Source: Saprospiraceae bacterium (GTDB taxonomy: Bacteria > Bacteroidota > Bacteroidia > Chitinophagales > Saprospiraceae). Taken from it: a DNA stretch of 7,445 nucleotides. This document shows positions 5,773 to 7,445 of this stretch, in pieces. How positions within the stretch are numbered: the first letter of the stretch is position 1; every line of letters begins with the position of its first letter. The notes beneath the pieces were generated by a model that was not told the origin of the DNA, searched no databases, and worked only from the letters and a program-made list of their open reading frames with translations. Made by a program: the position numbers and the translations under genes. Location of the stretch: contig JACMLK010000469.1 of the NCBI GenBank assembly GCA_014379665.1, forward strand, positions 1-7,445, given 5' to 3'.

Positions 5773-5783
5773 TCGTTGAACAA
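5753..5783 (-). promoter_or_regulatory. Candidate Bacteroidota-type promoter for the kinase gene
   Basis: On the minus strand TTG (5783-5781) is followed after 20 bases by TATATTTG (5760-5753), a full match to TTG-N19-21-TAnnTTTG. Transcription would start near 5746, leaving a leader of about 120 nt before the kinase ATG at 5627. It interlocks with the opposite promoter for the nuclease-UVR gene, whose -7 box lies inside this promoter's spacer. Confidence 0.5.
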
Positions 5784-5793
5784 TTAAAGATTG

Positions 5794-6378
5794 ATGAAGA
5801 AAGTTCGGTTGAATATAATGGCATTATCACATAGTGTGACTCAGTCACATAATTATGCTGTCGTACTTGGAGAAGAAGACGGAAAAAGAAGGCTACCCAT
5901 TGTGATAGGGGGTTTCGAAGCTCAAGCGATCGCGGTAGCTTTGGAGAATATGACACCAAACAGACCATTGACCCACGATTTGTTTAAAAACACGCTGGAT
6001 GCCTATGAAATTGAAATCAAAGAAGTGGTTATAAATAATCTTTTGGATGGCATTTTTTATGCGCAGTTGATTTGCGAACAAAATGGAAATGTCATTCAGA
6101 TAGATGCCCGGACATCAGATGCGATTTCTATGGCCGTGAGATATGGTTGTCCTATTTACACTTTTGAATTTATTATGGAGAATGCAGGTGTCATACTTGA
6201 TGAAGAAGAAGAAGAAAAAAAACCAACTATTGGCTCAAAAAGCAAAAGGTCTGCTATTGAAAATATGAGTTTGTCCGGTCTTGAAAAATTACTGGAAGAA
6301 TCGTTGGAAAAGGAAGATTATGAACGGGCTGCCCAATTAAGAGATCTCATTAACAGTAAAAAAACGAGTGATTCCTGA
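5794..6378 (+). CDS. Bifunctional nuclease-domain (DUF151) protein with C-terminal UVR motif
   Basis: The protein has 194 residues starting at ATG 5794, which gives the family opening MKKVRLNIMALSHS. An in-frame TTG lies one codon earlier, but ATG is preferred. Residues 1-135 form the bifunctional nuclease (BFN/DUF151) domain, with RRLPIVIGGFEAQAIA at 32-47, RPLTHDL at 57-63 and DARTSDAISMAVR at 104-116. A Glu-rich linker (136-142) leads to a UVR helical-hairpin motif at about 161-190 (LEKLLEESLEKEDYERAAQLRD), the type that joins UvrB to UvrC. Plant BFN proteins have been reported to have DNase and RNase activity, and bacterial function is poorly defined. The UVR motif suggests docking to a partner, perhaps a repair or clamp-loader-like protein, which is inference. 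It is cytoplasmic, divergent from the kinase and convergent with dihydroorotase. Confidence 0.92.
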   Translation: MKKVRLNIMALSHSVTQSHNYAVVLGEEDGKRRLPIVIGGFEAQAIAVALENMTPNRPLTHDLFKNTLDAYEIEIKEVVINNLLDGIFYAQLICEQNGNVIQIDARTSDAISMAVRYGCPIYTFEFIMENAGVILDEEEEEKKPTIGSKSKRSAIENMSLSGLEKLLEESLEKEDYERAAQLRDLINSKKTSDS

Positions 6379-6398
6379 ATGATTGCGGCGATGATTTT

Positions 6399-6444
6399 AT
6401 GACTGAAAGCATAACGCTATATTAAATGCCCATGCTGTCATTTT
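6399..6444 (+). terminator. Possible weak terminator after the nuclease-UVR gene
   Basis: ATGAC (6399-6403) and AGCAT (6408-6412) pair with ATGCT (6432-6436) and GTCAT (6437-6441), making a 10-bp stem interrupted by a 4-nt bulge with a 19-nt loop, followed by TTTT ending at 6444. It begins about 20 bases after the stop at 6378, where a terminator is expected, but the bulge and short T run make it weak. Confidence 0.35.
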
Positions 6445-6497
6445 AAACCTGATCTTTTAAAGACACAATGTTTTCTGAAGCAAGTAAAATAACTAAT

Positions 6498-7445
6498 TCA
6501 TCTGTCAAATGTCAATCTCATCCCACTACCCTGCCTGAATGTTCCATCTGAAGCATATACCTGATTACCATTTACATAAGTACTTACTACATTACCCATA
6601 AATTCCTTTCCTTCCAATGGTGACCAACCGCATTTATAATGGATATTTTCTTTAGAAACTTTCCATTTTTCAATAGAATTTACCAACACCAGATCGGCAT
6701 ACATACCTTCATCGAGATATCCTCTGTCTTTTATTCTGAAGCACTCTGCCGGAGCGTGACACATTTTTTCAACTATTTTTTCCAAAGATATCATGTCCTT
6801 TTGATAAAAGTCCATCATAATATTCAGACTATGCTGTACCAGAGGAATTCCAGATGGAGCATATTCATACGATTGAGACTTTTCTTCAAGCGAGTGCGGT
6901 GCGTGGTCGGTAGCAATGATGTCCAATCTGTCGTCTAAAAGCGCCTGAAACAAAGCAGTTTTGTGTTTCCCGGACTTTATAGCCGGGTTACATTTTATAA
7001 GATTACCCAATATTTCATAGTCACCGGCATCAAAATATAGATGATGTACACATACTTCAGATGTGATTTTTTTATCTTTTAAAAGTATTTCATTATTAAA
7101 CAATGACAATTCGTCCATGGTAGAAATATGCAGAATATGGAGTCGGGTGCCATATTTATTGGCCATCTCCACCGCCCGTGAAGATGAAAGAAAACATCCT
7201 GCTTCATTTCTGATCAAAGGATGCATAAAGGGTTTCATTTCGGCTCCGTACTTATCTTTATAATAATTAAATTGTTGCTGTATGGTGGCTTCATCTTCGC
7301 AGTGTGTGGCAATCAACATCGGGACATTGGCAAATAATTTTTCCAGTACTGAATGGTTATCCACCAACATATTTCCGGTACTTGAACCCATAAATATTTT
7401 TATCCCGCAAACGTTTGATTCATTTGTCCTCATCACTTCATCATA
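6498..7445 (-). CDS. pyrC: Class I dihydroorotase, N-terminal part cut by the window edge
   Basis: The frame is open from the right edge (7445) to TGA at 6500-6498, giving 316 codons including the stop. The GTG and ATG at 7436 and 7431 are internal, because the preceding codons fit the family and the first metal-ligand motif (HxH near residue 60) must lie outside. Numbering from the GTG, CGIKIFMGSSTGNML (10-24) includes Lys13, which aligns with the carboxylated lysine of allantoinases (inference). IATHCEDE (42-49) holds a metal His, and LHILHIST (99-106) another. IATDHAPHS (174-182) holds the catalytic Asp177. GWSPLEG (270-276) and YVNG (287-290) are the usual ending. It cyclises carbamoyl-aspartate to dihydroorotate in pyrimidine synthesis. 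About 130 N-terminal residues should be missing, judged by family length near 445. No other pyrimidine gene is visible. Confidence 0.95.
   Translation of the reverse strand, partial: YDEVMRTNESNVCGIKIFMGSSTGNMLVDNHSVLEKLFANVPMLIATHCEDEATIQQQFNYYKDKYGAEMKPFMHPLIRNEAGCFLSSSRAVEMANKYGTRLHILHISTMDELSLFNNEILLKDKKITSEVCVHHLYFDAGDYEILGNLIKCNPAIKSGKHKTALFQALLDDRLDIIATDHAPHSLEEKSQSYEYAPSGIPLVQHSLNIMMDFYQKDMISLEKIVEKMCHAPAECFRIKDRGYLDEGMYADLVLVNSIEKWKVSKENIHYKCGWSPLEGKEFMGNVVSTYVNGNQVYASDGTFRQGSGMRLTFDR

Overview
This window looks like chromosomal DNA from a low-GC member of the phylum Bacteroidota. The evidence is: (i) the protein repertoire and residue-level style, namely a class I dihydroorotase with the CGIKIFMGSSTGNML block, a START-like/AHSA1 protein ending in GGLDLRN, and a bifunctional nuclease domain fused to a UVR motif; (ii) almost no Shine-Dalgarno sequences before starts; and (iii) repeated TAnnTTTG -7 boxes, several with TTG about 19-20 nt upstream. 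I cannot name a genus.

Layout. The left edge cuts into a Kbp/YgaU-like BON-LysM gene (+), which ends in a strong hairpin terminator (385-422). A gene-free stretch of about 570 bases follows, holding a 21-bp tandem repeat array (516-724). Then come two minus-strand genes: a secreted single-domain rhodanese and an MscS-type mechanosensitive channel. The channel gene is divergent from a plus-strand run of dihydrolipoyl dehydrogenase (lpdA), a YfcE-like metallophosphoesterase and a START-like/AHSA1 protein. A NadR-type P-loop kinase (-) converges on that run. It is divergent from the bifunctional nuclease-UVR gene (+), and the two promoters interlock. A dihydroorotase gene (-), cut by the right edge, converges on the nuclease gene.

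How the genes relate. These are mostly housekeeping or stress-related functions placed side by side, not an obvious single pathway: pyruvate/2-oxoacid dehydrogenase E3, pyrimidine synthesis, NAD-precursor salvage (inferred), osmotic protection, and K+ binding or envelope upkeep (inferred). I see no mobile element, CRISPR array, tRNA, rRNA, toxin-antitoxin pair or defence system.

The two signals the genes do not explain are both non-coding. First, the 21-bp array has an exact two-helical-turn period, and most of its junctions carry a small dyad whose plus-strand loop is GTGA or GTAA, both GNRA type. Second, the predicted leader of the kinase gene is about 120 nt long and has three mutually complementary segments that could form two alternative hairpins. 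Both are hypotheses from reading the sequence and need computation or RNA data.
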